This document shows positions 11,249 through 20,933 of a stretch of 64,000 bases of DNA, in pieces. Every line of letters begins with the position of its first letter. The stretch's first letter is position 1. The notes beneath the pieces are model-generated. The model ran no database searches. It saw only the letters and a program-made list of their open reading frames with translations, and had not been told where the DNA came from. The translations under genes were made by a program, and so were the position numbers. The stretch spans positions 372,001 through 436,000 of the forward strand of contig JAAAXO010000108.1 in assembly GCA_011799875.1 (NCBI GenBank), given 5' to 3'. The stretch is from Thinopyrum elongatum (lineage: Eukaryota; Streptophyta; Magnoliopsida; Poales; Poaceae).

Positions 11249-13540
11249 CGTTTGTTTGGTAACCTTGGGAAGTGCACCTTTTGCACCGACCGAGTATCTT
11301 TTCTTGGCTATGTTGTTACTCCACAGGGAATTGATGTTGATAAAGCCAAGATTGAAGCTATTGAGAGTTGGCCGCAGCCCAAAACGGTCACACAAGTGAG
11401 GAGTTTCCTTGGCCTCGCTGGTTTCTATAGGCGTTTTGTGAGAGATTTCAGCACCATTGCTGCACCTCTCAATGAGCTTACAAAGAAGGATGTGCCTTTT
11501 GTTTGGGGTACCTCACAGGAAGAAGCCTTCACGGTATTGAAAGATAAGTTGACACATGCTCCTTTACTCCAACTTCCTGATTTTAATAAGACTTTTGAGC
11601 TTGAATGTGATGCTAGTGGAATTGGATTAGGAGGTGTTTTATTACAAGATGGCAAACCTGTTGCATACTTTTCTGAAAAATTGAGTGGGCCTAGTCTGAA
11701 CTATTCTACTTATGATAAAGAATTATATGCTCTTGTTCGGACCTTAGAAACATGGCAACATTAGTTATGGCCCAAAGAATTTGTTATACATTCTGATCAT
11801 GAATCTTTGAAACACATTAAAAGTCAAGCAAAACTGAACCGTAGACATGCTAAATGGGTTGAATTTATTGAGACTTTCCCTTATGTCATTAAACACAAGA
11901 AGGGTAAAGAAAATGTTATTGCTGATGCATTGTCTCGTCGTTATACTATGCTTTCACAACTTGACTTTAAAATATTTGGTTTGGAGACCATCAAAGATCA
12001 ATATGTGCATGATGCTGAATTTAAAGATGTATTGCAGAATTGTAAGGAAGGGAGAACATGGAACAAGTTCGTCGTTAACGATGGATTTGTGTTTCGTGCT
12101 AACAAGCTATGCATTCCAGCTAGCTCCGTTCGTCTTTTGTTGTTGCAGGAGGCGCATGGAGGAGGATTAATGTGACACTTTGGCGTGAAGAAGACGGAGG
12201 ATATACTTGCTACACATTTCTTTTGGCCAAAGATGAGACGGGATGTTGAGCGTTTTGTTGCTCGCTGCACTACATGTCAAAAAGCTAAGTCACGACTCAA
12301 TCCTCATGGTTTATATATGCCTTTGCCTGTACCTAGTGTTCCTTGGGAGGATATATCTATGGACTTTGTTTTAGGTTTACCTCGAACAAAGAAGGGGAGG
12401 GATAGCATATTTGTTGTCGTGGACAGGTTCTCGAAAATGGCACACTTTATACCATGTCATAAAAGCGATGATGCTGTTAATGTTGCTGATTTGTTCTTTC
12501 GTGAAATTATACGCTTGCATGGTGTGCCAAATACTATTGTTTCAGATCGTGATACTAAATTTCTTAGCCACTTTTGGAGATGTTTATGGGCTAAGTTGGG
12601 GACTAAACTGCTTTTTAGTACTACATGTCACCCCCAAACTGACGGACAAACTGAAGTAGTCAATAGAACATTGTCTACTATGCTTAGGGCTGTTTTGAAG
12701 AATAACAAGAAAATGTGGGAAGAATGCTTGCCTCATATTGAATTTGCTTATAATCGTTCATTGCATTCTACTACTAAGATGTGTCCTTTTGAAATTGTGT
12801 ACGGTTTCCTTCCTCGTGCACCTATTGATTTGTTACCTCTTCCATCTTCGGAGAAGGTTAATTTTGATGGTAAACAACGTGCTGAATTGATCTTAAAAAT
12901 GCATGAGTTAACTAAGGAGAACATTGAGTGTATGAATGCTAAATATAAACTTGCTGGAGATAAGGGTAGAAAACGTGTTGTCTTTGCACCTGGAGATCTT
13001 GTTTGGTTACATTTGCGTAAGGATAGATTTCCTGATTTGCGCAAATCAAAGCTAATGCCACGTGCTGATGGTCCATTTAAGGTGTTAGAGAAAATAAATG
13101 ATAATGCATATAAACTTGAGCTGCCTGCAGATTTTGGGGTTAGTCCCACTTTTAACATTGCAGATCTAAAGCCTTATTTGGGTGAGGAAGATGAGCTTCC
13201 GTCGAGGACGACTTCATTTCAAGAAGGGGAGGATGATGAGGACATCAATACCATTGTTACACCCACAGCCCCTGCTTCTATACATACTGGACCAATTACT
13301 AGAGCTCGCGCACGCCAATTAAAATATCAGGTACTTTCGTTTCTTGGTAATGATTCTAAAGTTCATGAGAATATGATGCTGCCTAAATTGGATACATTTG
13401 TTTTGCTTACAAATGAAGGGCCTAGCTTGGACAAGAAAAAGGAACCTTGGAGCAAGTTCAAGCATGGAGATGATGGCATGCACAAGGGGAACAAGAACGG
13501 AGTTACAAGTGATGATTTCAGGACTTTGAAGCCACCATAA
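11249..13540 (+). pseudogene. CRM pol fragment (RT C-terminus, RNase H, complete integrase, LTR-encoded tail)
   Basis: Begins inside RT at the Phe-Gly-Asn-Leu segment that equals about 8930 of the upstream copy and is nearly identical to it at DNA level. RNase H follows (ECDASG near 11603), broken by TAG at 11762-11764 (Tyr codon in the other copy), then by TGA at 12173-12175 (Gly codon in the other copy). Integrase is otherwise complete: zinc region about 12160-12290, catalytic Asp regions near 12360 and 12545, and catalytic Glu at 12653-12655 (GQTEVVN), so the third acidic residue missing from the upstream copy is present here. The C-terminal region contains a GPF-type motif ([10 protein letters not shown]). 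The frame passes the polypurine tract and enters the LTR at 13234, ending at TAA 13538-13540. RT palm, protease and gag are absent. Confidence 0.88.
13221..13233 (+). promoter_or_regulatory. CRM polypurine tract
   Basis: AAGAAGGGGAGGA lies immediately before the LTR start TGATGAGG and within the coding frame. It is the plus-strand primer site expected for an LTR element and fixes the LTR boundary. The same tract is found at 28635-28647 and 29968-29980 on the minus strand. Confidence 0.85.
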
Positions 13541-14155
13541 TGAGTGCAGGAAGCCTTGGACGAAATATACAAGATGTCACTTCATAAATTTCGTCCAGAG
13601 GCTATTATAAGTGCTGCGTCACCTTATTATTGGGCCAGGCCCATGTAATTTAGAAATACTTGAGTATAGGCTATTTTTAGAGTCCGTATGTGTGGAGAAA
13701 CAAGAGATAGGGTTGGTTTCGGACCCCTCCTTCAAGGGCCACGAAATCCCCTCCTCTTCCTCCATATATACAGCCCTTAGGGCACCGTTTAGACTTTGGG
13801 TTTTGTTTAGATTAAAAGTTCGCCATAGCTGCAACTTCGCGTACTTCGTTTGTGTTCAACGACCAGACCAAGATGTCACAGAACCCCACCTTGATCAATA
13901 AAGCTTTCATCTTATATTCGCAATATCCAGATTGCAAATCTTAGTTTCTTGCTTGTTCTTCGTTTGCTTGCAGGAGATAGACCCTCGTGGTCAGGTTGAT
14001 TGTGCTCCGGCGTGGTCAATAACCTCTCGGAGTTGGTTTAGCGATTGCTAAGGCGCGACGTCCTCGCACGTTCGTAGTCGGATCGTCAAAGTCTACTCCA
14101 CCAAAAACGATAGCTATCATCTCATCGAAAGATCGGGACACCCCCGCCTCTATCA
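13234..14155 (+). repeat. CRM 3' LTR
   Basis: 922 bp, TGATGAGG...CTCTATCA, nearly identical to 10328-11248. Its first 307 bp encode the polyprotein tail. TATA-like sequence near 13765 and AATAAA near 13900 are placed as in the other LTRs. Confidence 0.88.
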
Positions 14156-14365
14156 GGTGTACTTCTTCACACACGCTCTCACCACTTACCACCATATACA
14201 CCTCATGTATCTCAACAACCTTCAAGTGGAAGCCTGGGGAGGGTGTCGGTCACAACCTGACTAACCACACAAGACCCTAGTCCAGGTTTATCGCCTATCT
14301 GAGGCTGAACACGCAAGGGAAGTCCAGCTGAAGTTTCCATCATGGCCCCAAACGATGTGAGTAGG
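14156..14365. other. Unassigned spacer
   Basis: About 210 bp between the CRM LTR and a Tat LTR. I see no recognisable coding segment, structured repeat or match to other parts of the window. It is probably a remnant of an older element. Confidence 0.4.
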
Positions 14366-15215
14366 TGTTGATGTAGAACGACTATCTATGGGGTGATCTA
14401 ACCCCTTTGTGGTTCAGCAAGGGGAATGCACAGAGTGCAAAGAGCAGGATTAACAGAGTGCGCAACGATCTTTTACCCAGGTTCGAGCCACCTTTGAGGT
14501 GTAATACCCTATTCCTGCTTTGGTGTATTAGAAGTGTGGATGCACAAGTACAAGGAGCACTTCCCCCCGGCAGGGCGCAAGGAGGAGGTAGCTACACATG
14601 CAAGTGTGCATGGGGTTTGAATGGGTTCGAACCCTTGTAAAGGTTGCCATGGCCCTCCTTTTATAGCTCAAGGGGTAACCACAGTGGCAAAAAGGGAATT
14701 ACATGTTGATTAGATAGCAAACAATGCTATCATACCTAACTCTGCTAGTTAGGACAAGAAGCATTAAATGCATCACTAGGTGTCGTGAGGAGGAGAAGCC
14801 CCGGCAAGGATGCTGCACTGCTTGCCTAGCTAACTCCTATTATCTTGACACGCCATTTGGACAGGTGTTGATAAAGGTAAAAATCCTTCTGATGAGCTGA
14901 CACGTGTCCGGCAAGCCTTACCTAACTGCCTGCGGGCTCGACACCTCACTGATCAGTGACTAGCTGCTCGGTGAGGTGGAGCGCTAGCAGCTGGCGAGGT
15001 TTTGTCGGGCCTTCACCTTGCCGGCAAGGGCTGCTTCTGTAGTTGATCTTGAGGCTTGTCTTGAACCTTGGTCTTCTTGATGCGCTCCTTGATTTCTCAA
15101 AGAGCAACTTGTCTTGGTTTATGGGATCTACTTTATAACTTTAGTTTGGCAATGGAGCTGCTACTTCTGTGTGCATAGGTCAGGGTATTAAGCACCCATG
15201 TTTAATACATCGACA
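14366..15215 (-). repeat. Tat-lineage LTR (family 1), minus orientation, probably a 3' LTR
   Basis: On the minus strand this runs TGTCGATGTATT...CATCAACA. The orientation is set by a TATAAAAGG box (minus strand, around 14660) and by similarity to the plus LTR at 16499-17376, which is followed by a primer binding site. Upstream in element sense (15216-15230) is a G-rich purine stretch (CCCGGGGGGCTCC) that would serve as polypurine tract. Divergence from the plus LTR is visible throughout. Confidence 0.75.
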
Positions 15216-16498
15216 GGAGCCCCCCGGGCCTAGGCCACACATGATGCCGGGCATCATTGGGCTAGGCCCAAATAATCCACAAACATGCAGTGTGGATCGA
15301 CGCTGGATTTTGTAGAAATGATTCTGTATCTTGAGATCTTCTTGCTTCTTCATTAACCTGGACTCGTGTCCATCTTTGGCCTCCTTCCAGCAAACCAAAT
15401 CGTCGGGCGGGTGCTTACCGCGTGTGTAGAGACTAGGGGCAAGCACGCACATGGGTTGCTGCTGGGCGTGGCTCAGACAGCCATGGTCACGGGTGTCCAA
15501 AGGTGACTGCCATGCCTGTCATCACTTCCTCCTTTACTGCATCCCTCCCCACAACGCGCGTCATACACGAAACATGGGATTGGTGGAGAGAGGCGGTCGT
15601 GGAAGTAGTGCGCTAAACAGGGTAGGCAGGGCGTCAGATTGGCAAGGCTAGGCAGTCGATGAAGTAACGCGCCGGCCAAAAATGTTGGGCGTATGACTGG
15701 TGGAATGGGGCGGTTGCCCTAAAATGGTGGAGAGTCGGTCCCTGGTCGCCCCTATAAAAGAGGGGCCATAGGAGGCGATGCTCATCCACCTTTCCCTTCT
15801 CCATTCTTCCTGCATCTGCCACCACCATGGCGAGGGGAAAAGGCCGAGCTCGCACCTTTGCTGTTATAGTGAGAGCTTCCCCTCGGCAGCATACTCCTAC
15901 TTCGGTTGCGGCCGTTAAGGCCGGCACCAGTGCTCGGGGCAGGACCGTAGGTCGGGGTCGTGGAAGACATGGCACTCGAGGCCGAGGTGGCCAGAGTAGG
16001 GCGCTCGTTGTTCCACCCCTAGCCGTTCCTTCTCCGGTAGAAGGCCATGCGGAAGACACGATGCTCGAGTTCATCGTCGAGCTGCGCGACCCACTACGAC
16101 ACCGGCTGTGGCTCCCCCATCCCTTTGCTAGGGTGATGGAGGTCGACCAACCGCTCGGCCTGTGGCTGCGTGTGAACAGCTGCTACAACGGCTCCGTTTG
16201 GGTGAACGTCGAGTTCCCCGCCAACGATGTCATGTACCTCATGCGTGGGTGGAAGTCCTTTGCTTGTGCTCGTTATTTGGGTCAAGGGCACGAGCAGAAG
16301 AGAAAGTGCCTCCTCGAGTGATAGAGATGAGGAGGACGATGGTGAAGACGACGACGACGAGTCCCCAAGCATCAAGTCCGAAGACGGTGACTCGGAGTCC
16401 AGCTGAACACCGGCAACACCATCATCTGCAGCTGAGCACCGGCAGCATCGTCATCTGGCCTGCTGGGAGCGCTTCGCCTAGGCACCCCTTTTGCCCTC
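15216..16498. mobile_element. Tat element internal 3' region carrying the extra ORF
   Basis: Sequence between two LTRs of the same family in opposite orientation. Apart from the B3-like ORF, 15216-15826 contains no recognisable coding domain and probably holds the antisense ORF's promoter. The right edge is cut by the LTR at 16499. Confidence 0.55.
15827..16406 (+). pseudogene. Extra ORF of Tat element, antisense to its LTR, B3-like domain with acidic tail (frameshifted)
   Basis: The frame opens at ATG 15827 (CACCATGGCG). The N-terminal third is Arg/Gly-rich (many RG and GRG repeats), suggesting nucleic-acid binding or a nuclear signal. Residues about 85-155 contain a pattern like plant B3 DNA-binding domains: Leu-Trp-Leu-Arg, then Trp-Val-x-Val-x-Phe, then Tyr-Leu-x-Arg-Gly-Trp-Lys-x-Phe-Ala and a Leu-x-x-Gly-His. 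The first frame stops at 16319-16321. A shift near 16270-16310 opens a second frame coding a very acidic Asp/Glu/Ser tail that ends at TGA 16404-16406, so the original protein probably had an acidic C-terminus. It lies antisense just upstream of the 3' LTR, the place where additional ORFs are known in Tat-lineage elements. The B3 relation is by eye and could be wrong. Confidence 0.55.
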
Positions 16499-17376
16499 TG
16501 TCGGTGTATTAAACATCGGTGTTTCATACCCTGACTTATGCACAGACGAGTAGCAGCTCCCCCACCAAACTAAAGTTGTAAAGCAGATTTCCAAATCAAA
16601 GAAACATCTCTTTGGTAGATCAAGGAGCGCATCAAGAAAACCAAGGTTCAAGACAAACCTCAAGCTCAACCGCAAAAGCAACCCTTGCTGGCAAAGCTGA
16701 GTCGGCAAGGCAGAGGCCCGGCAAGCTCCGTAGCCGACAAACCCCTGCCAACTGCGAGCGCTCCACCTCACTAGCTAGCTGGTCATTGATCGGTGAGGTG
16801 TCGAGCCCGCAGGCAGTTAGGTGGAGTTCGCCGGCATGTTTCAGCATGCTGGAAGGAAAGTTACCTTTATCGACACCCGTCCAAGTAGCGTGTCAAGATA
16901 ATAGGAGTTAGCTAAGTAAGCGGTGCAACATCCTTGCCCGGGCTTCTCCTCCTCATGACACCTAGCGATGCATTAAATGCTCTTTGTCCTAACTAGCAGA
17001 GTTAGGTATGATAGCACTGTTCACTGTCTAATCATTATGTAATTACCTTTTTGCCAATGTGGTAACCCCTTGAGCTATAAAAGGAGGGCCAGGGTGACCT
17101 TTAGAAGGGTTCGAACCCATTCAAACCCCACACACACTTGCTCGTGTAGCTGCATTCCCCTTTGCGCCTTGCCGGGGGAAAGCGCTCCTTGTACTTGTGC
17201 TTCCACATTCTCAATACATCCAAGCTGGAGTAGGGTATTACACCTCAAAGGTGGCCCGGACCTGGGTAAACGATCATTGCGCCCTCTGCTAATCCTGCTC
17301 TTTGTGTTATGTGCATTCCCCTAGTTGAACCACAAAGGGGCTAGAGCACCCCATAGATAGTCCTTCCACACCGACA
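16499..17376 (+). repeat. Tat-lineage 5' LTR (family 1), plus orientation
   Basis: 878 bp from TGTCGGTGTATT to CACCGACA, with a CTATAAAAGG TATA box near 17077. It is directly followed by a primer binding site. It is the same family as the reverse complement of 14366-15215, with clear divergence and indels. Confidence 0.82.
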
Positions 17377-17380
17377 TCTT

Positions 17381-17398
17381 TGGCGCGCCAGGTAGGGG
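17381..17398 (+). promoter_or_regulatory. Primer binding site of Tat element
   Basis: TGGCGCGCCAGGTAGGGG begins 4 nt after the LTR end. The leading TGG pairs with a tRNA CCA end. I cannot name the tRNA from memory. Confidence 0.7.
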
Positions 17399-17470
17399 AG
17401 TCACTGGCGTGAACCTGGATAGCAGACAACGCATCGATTTCATCGAGTTTCTTCACCATCTTCAGCATCC

Positions 17471-20400
17471 ATGATGCCCAAGAAGAAGTGCCCCATGGTG
17501 ACGAAGCCTTCCACGGCCAAGCTTCCTTCACACACGTCTACGGGCGGCGCAGGCGGCGCCATCGCCACGGATGGCACGAACGTCGCAGTAGGCATGACCA
17601 GCACAGTCGGCACGGTCACCGTGCCCACTGCGGCGGAAGCGGGCGGTGGAGGCACTGGAGGCGGTCACCTTCCATGATCATCTAGCAGAGACAACAATAA
17701 TGGCGCAGGTGGCTCGGGCACGCAACTCCCGCCCCCTCGACGCGCCGGCGTGCGCAGCCACCGGAGCAATACTGTTCGGTTGGGCACGAGCCAAGATCCT
17801 CCTACTGTAGCGACTACGACGGCGGCGAGGGAGACAACATCGAAGCACACGCTGCGTCCATCGTGATATGGACGCGACGCGACCCCGAGCGGCGTTGTCG
17901 ATCATGCACAGCAACGCCCGCATGGCAAGTCGCCTGTCGATCAAGCTCAAGATTTTCAGGTGCCACCTCCACCATGCCAACCTACTGTCACTCCCGCAGT
18001 ACGGCCGCAAGATCGCAACGACGCTCCTACTGGCTCTGCCAGGAGTCGAGCGATGTCACAGTCTTCGCTATCCAACATGCCTTCGACGGCAATGGAGGCG
18101 ATGGTGCGAGCTCAAATCCTGTTGAACTTTCCTCCAACAGCAGATAAGATGGATGAGTTGGTGACAACCATTCAGAGTTTGTTTGGGTTTGCAAAGGCTA
18201 ACAAACCCCAACTGGCGGAGCTCTCGTGATGCCCATAAACTGCACCAGTGGTTCAGACCGACGACCATGTTGTAGGTGGAGCGCTAACGGTGCAGTCACC
18301 TCCATGGCATCAACCCCGACAGCAGCATTAGCAGTCGCACAGAACTCAATGAGCTGCCGTGCCTTATGATGTGTCGATGGCCTCTTCAGACCCGCGGACG
18401 TAGCAAGATCAGCGGCGGGTACTGCTGGATAGGCGAGCCGAAGATGCTCGTACCACCATTCAACAGCGCTGGGAGGTGCACCGTCAATCTGACGAGTGCA
18501 ACGGTCTAGTCGTCGATGCGCCAGCGCTTGTTATTGTCGAGTATCTACCTTATGAGGTTGGGTGCCCTACTTTCACACGTGAGCTGCGAAAAGTCCGTTG
18601 GCCATCCGTCTGAGCATTCAAACCAGAGGTGTCGAAGAAGTACGATGGCAAGCTCAACCCGACAGAGTTCCTGGGCATATACACGAGTGCTGTGCAAGCT
18701 GCCGGAGGAAGAGATGAAAACATCCTCGCCAACTATTTCCCGTTGGTACTCAAACCCAATGTGAGATCTTGGTTGATGAACTTACCGGAGAACTCCATTT
18801 CTTCGTGGTCAGATCTATGCAACGAGTTCGTTGGTGCTTTCACCGGGAGCCAGAAAGGCCCTGGACAGCCCAGTGACTTACAAGTGATCCCGCAAAGAGA
18901 AGGAGAAGATCTACGCAGGTATATCCAAAGATTCAGCCATGTACACCGCAACATATCAGATGTGCACCCTGCAGTGGTGATTGCCGCGTTCCATACGAAC
19001 ATGCGCAACTGCAAAAAGCGGGAGAAGATGAACATACGGCTGCCGAAGACCGTCAACAAGCTCTACATGTTGGCAGACAAATGTGCACATGCCGAGGAGG
19101 GGAGAAGGCTCCCAGGGGAAGATGCTAGCGCTGAAGTCAATTTTGAGGACGAAGACGCTGCCACCCCAAAGTAGAAGGGCCGGAAGCGCAATAGAAAGCG
19201 CAAGGGCAAGTCAGTTATGGCCATGGAAGGATCAGACAACTCTAGTTCGGCCAAGAAAACCAAGATGGAGAGCTCCGGCAAGGAAGCTACCGCGTGCGTT
19301 GATTGCCAGGTAGCTGCGGCGGGCGAGAAGACCGGCAAGTCTGACGGGCCGTACTGTAAGATTCATTGTACCAAGGGTCACGACCTCCAGGAGTGCAGGT
19401 AGGTCGAACAGCTGGTTGAAAAACAGAAAGCTGAGTACGAGAAGCATGACAAGGAGAAGGGCCAAGATGGTACGGGTTGGTCCAGCTAGAAGGGTCGCGG
19501 CGGACGCGGAGGATGATGCAGCAAAGCCAATCAGCAAAAAGAGAAGCCTGCCAGGGGCAGGGAAAAGAATGAAGGAGATGAAGAGAGTGAAGAGGAGGAT
19601 GATGATGAATCTAGTGAACATGAGTTCCAGAAGGCAACAAAGGCCATGTGCATTGATGGGGGTGCATACTTGAATTCCTCTCACCGCAACCTTAATCAGT
19701 GGGCACGTGAAGTCAATGCAGCGGAGCTGACAGCGGATGCCCAAAAGCCCCTCAAATGGTCCCACACGCCTATCATTTTCGATGCCGAGGACCACCCTGA
19801 TCGCACAACCACAGTCGGATGTTTGCCGTTGCTGATTTCACCAACGATACACAACCTCAAGGTCATGAAAGTGCTAGTTAACGGTGGGGCTGGCTTGAAC
19901 TTGATCTATCCTGAAGTGATCAAGAGGCTGCAGATCCCTGAGGAAGAGCTCAAGAAAACTGGGCATTCCAAGGGATTAACTCTGGAAGGAGCCAGCCTAA
20001 GGGGAAGATCATGCTGCCGGTGACGTTTCGCAGGGAACTGAACTACAGAACGGGGAAGATAGTGTTTGATGTTGTCAAGATCCCCTTGCCGTTTAATGGA
20101 ATTCTTGGTTGCCCGGCATTGGCTAAGTTCATGGCAGCATCTCATTATGCCTACAATACGCTGAAAATGCCAGGGCTGATGGGTGTCATTTCCATCAACT
20201 CCGACAAGAAAGATGCAGTCATATGTGTTGACAAGCTTTACAGAGATGCGGTTGTAGCAGAGACCATCGAGGCCACGACTCCCGTCAAGAAAAAGAAGAG
20301 CAAGAAGCCCGACAAGACATCTAGCAAGAATTCCGGGAAACGCGCCTCTTCGGAGTGTTGTGTACCCGTCGAAGACTTGCCGGAGAGCTCTGCCGGCAAG

Positions 20401-20504
20401 AGATCCAAGGCCAGTCCACCTGCAACAAAGAAGGTGTCAGCGAATGAGGACGGCACTGGTGGTACTTTCATCGTCAGCAATAAGGACAGCACTGGCGGTA
20501 ATTC
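17471..20504 (+). pseudogene. Tat-lineage gag-protease, multiply interrupted
   Basis: A likely gag start is ATG 17471 (Met-Met-Pro-Lys-Lys-Lys). An Ala/Gln-rich gag N-terminus reappears at 17960-18229. The conserved capsid core is at 18629-19174: KYDGK, the Trp-Leu-Met-Asn-Leu-Pro segment, then Tyr-Ile-Gln-Arg-Phe. This is followed by a Cys/His segment at 19300-19401 (CXXC... GPYCKIH... HDLQEC) and a Glu-rich linker. Protease is at 19646-20023; the catalytic triplet reads Asn-Gly-Gly where the sister copy (23784-24287, minus) has Asp-Gly-Gly, so it would be inactive. The post-protease region 20011-20504 contains FNGILGCPALAKF and a Lys-rich linker. Stops and frameshifts occur near 18230-18600, 19172, 19400 and 19490. 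The copy ends at about 20504, where minus-strand Athila sequence begins, so RT and integrase are missing. Confidence 0.75.
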
Positions 20505-20707
20505 CAAGTCCCAATATCATCGCATAGCCTATACCATGTCAATACCTTCTCCTTCAAAGATAAAGGGAAGACCTTCTTCTTGACTTCATCCTCGGGCAAA
20601 CCTACAAGCTTAAATAATCCACAAACTTCATCCACATAGATTAGATGCATATCAGGATGTAATGTTCCATCTCCTGCATAAGGATTAGCTAGCAGTTTCT
20701 CTATCAT
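20505..20707 (-). pseudogene. Athila-type gag N-terminal fragment
   Basis: Starting at 20707 in minus sense, the peptide runs Met-Ile-Glu-Lys-Leu-Leu-Ala-Asn-Pro-Tyr-Ala-Gly-Asp-Gly and later has Phe-Pro-Leu-Ser-Leu-Lys-x-Lys-x-x-x-Trp-Tyr, typical of the start and capsid core of Athila gag in Triticeae. Only about 65 codons remain before the truncation; the residues after Gly-Thr-Trp-Asn are already foreign sequence. Confidence 0.7.
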
Positions 20708-20903
20708 ACCCGAAGGAATTTCATAATAAATATTTTAAGTAGGTGCAGTAGGTTGAGGGGAAACTCTTTGCTCTTCCGGTCGGGGTGAACATACCCCGAA
20801 CAAACCCTCAAAGGATGATTTTCCATAGTGACAAGTGACAGTAAAATTTCAGCATGTTATATAAATGTTTCCTTACCAAATCCCACTTACCAAAGGCGCT
20901 TCA

Positions 20904-20922
20904 CTCCCCGGCAACGGCGCCA
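20904..20922 (-). promoter_or_regulatory. Primer binding site (tRNA-Asp type) of Athila-like element
   Basis: The minus strand reads TGGCGCCGTTGCCGGGGAG, 11 nt after the LTR end. This is the sequence commonly used by Athila elements of grasses and assigned to tRNA-Asp. Confidence 0.8.
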
Positions 20923-20933
20923 GAAAAGAGTCT

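Larger units (their letters stand above)
5053..14155 (+). mobile_element. CRM-lineage Ty3/gypsy complex 1 (Cereba/Quinta-like), truncated at 5' end
   Basis: Order: leader 5053-6110, gag-pol 6111-10327, LTR 10328-11248, second pol fragment 11249-13233, LTR 13234-14155. The 5' LTR, primer binding site and roughly the first 100 bp of leader are missing; comparison with the minus-strand copy at 35690-35863 shows where they should be. Family assignment rests on domain order protease-RT-RNase H-integrase, an LTR of about 921 bp with TG...CA ends, a polypurine tract directly before it, and a coding frame that continues about 100 codons into the LTR without a classical chromodomain. The last point is what is known of group A CRM elements of grasses. 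The exact family name is inference. Confidence 0.8.

Noticed and set aside
13619..13901. Small frames in CRM LTRs on both strands (70-110 codons), repeated at 10713, 28034, 61307 and 63750
   Set aside because: They lie across the LTR promoter and polyadenylation region and are copied with the LTR. No evidence of translation; only the tail continuing from pol is accepted.
15180..16074. Minus-strand frames opposite the B3-like ORF
   Set aside because: Mirror of a GC-rich coding segment; no domain, and the plus frame has the better start context and a recognisable core.
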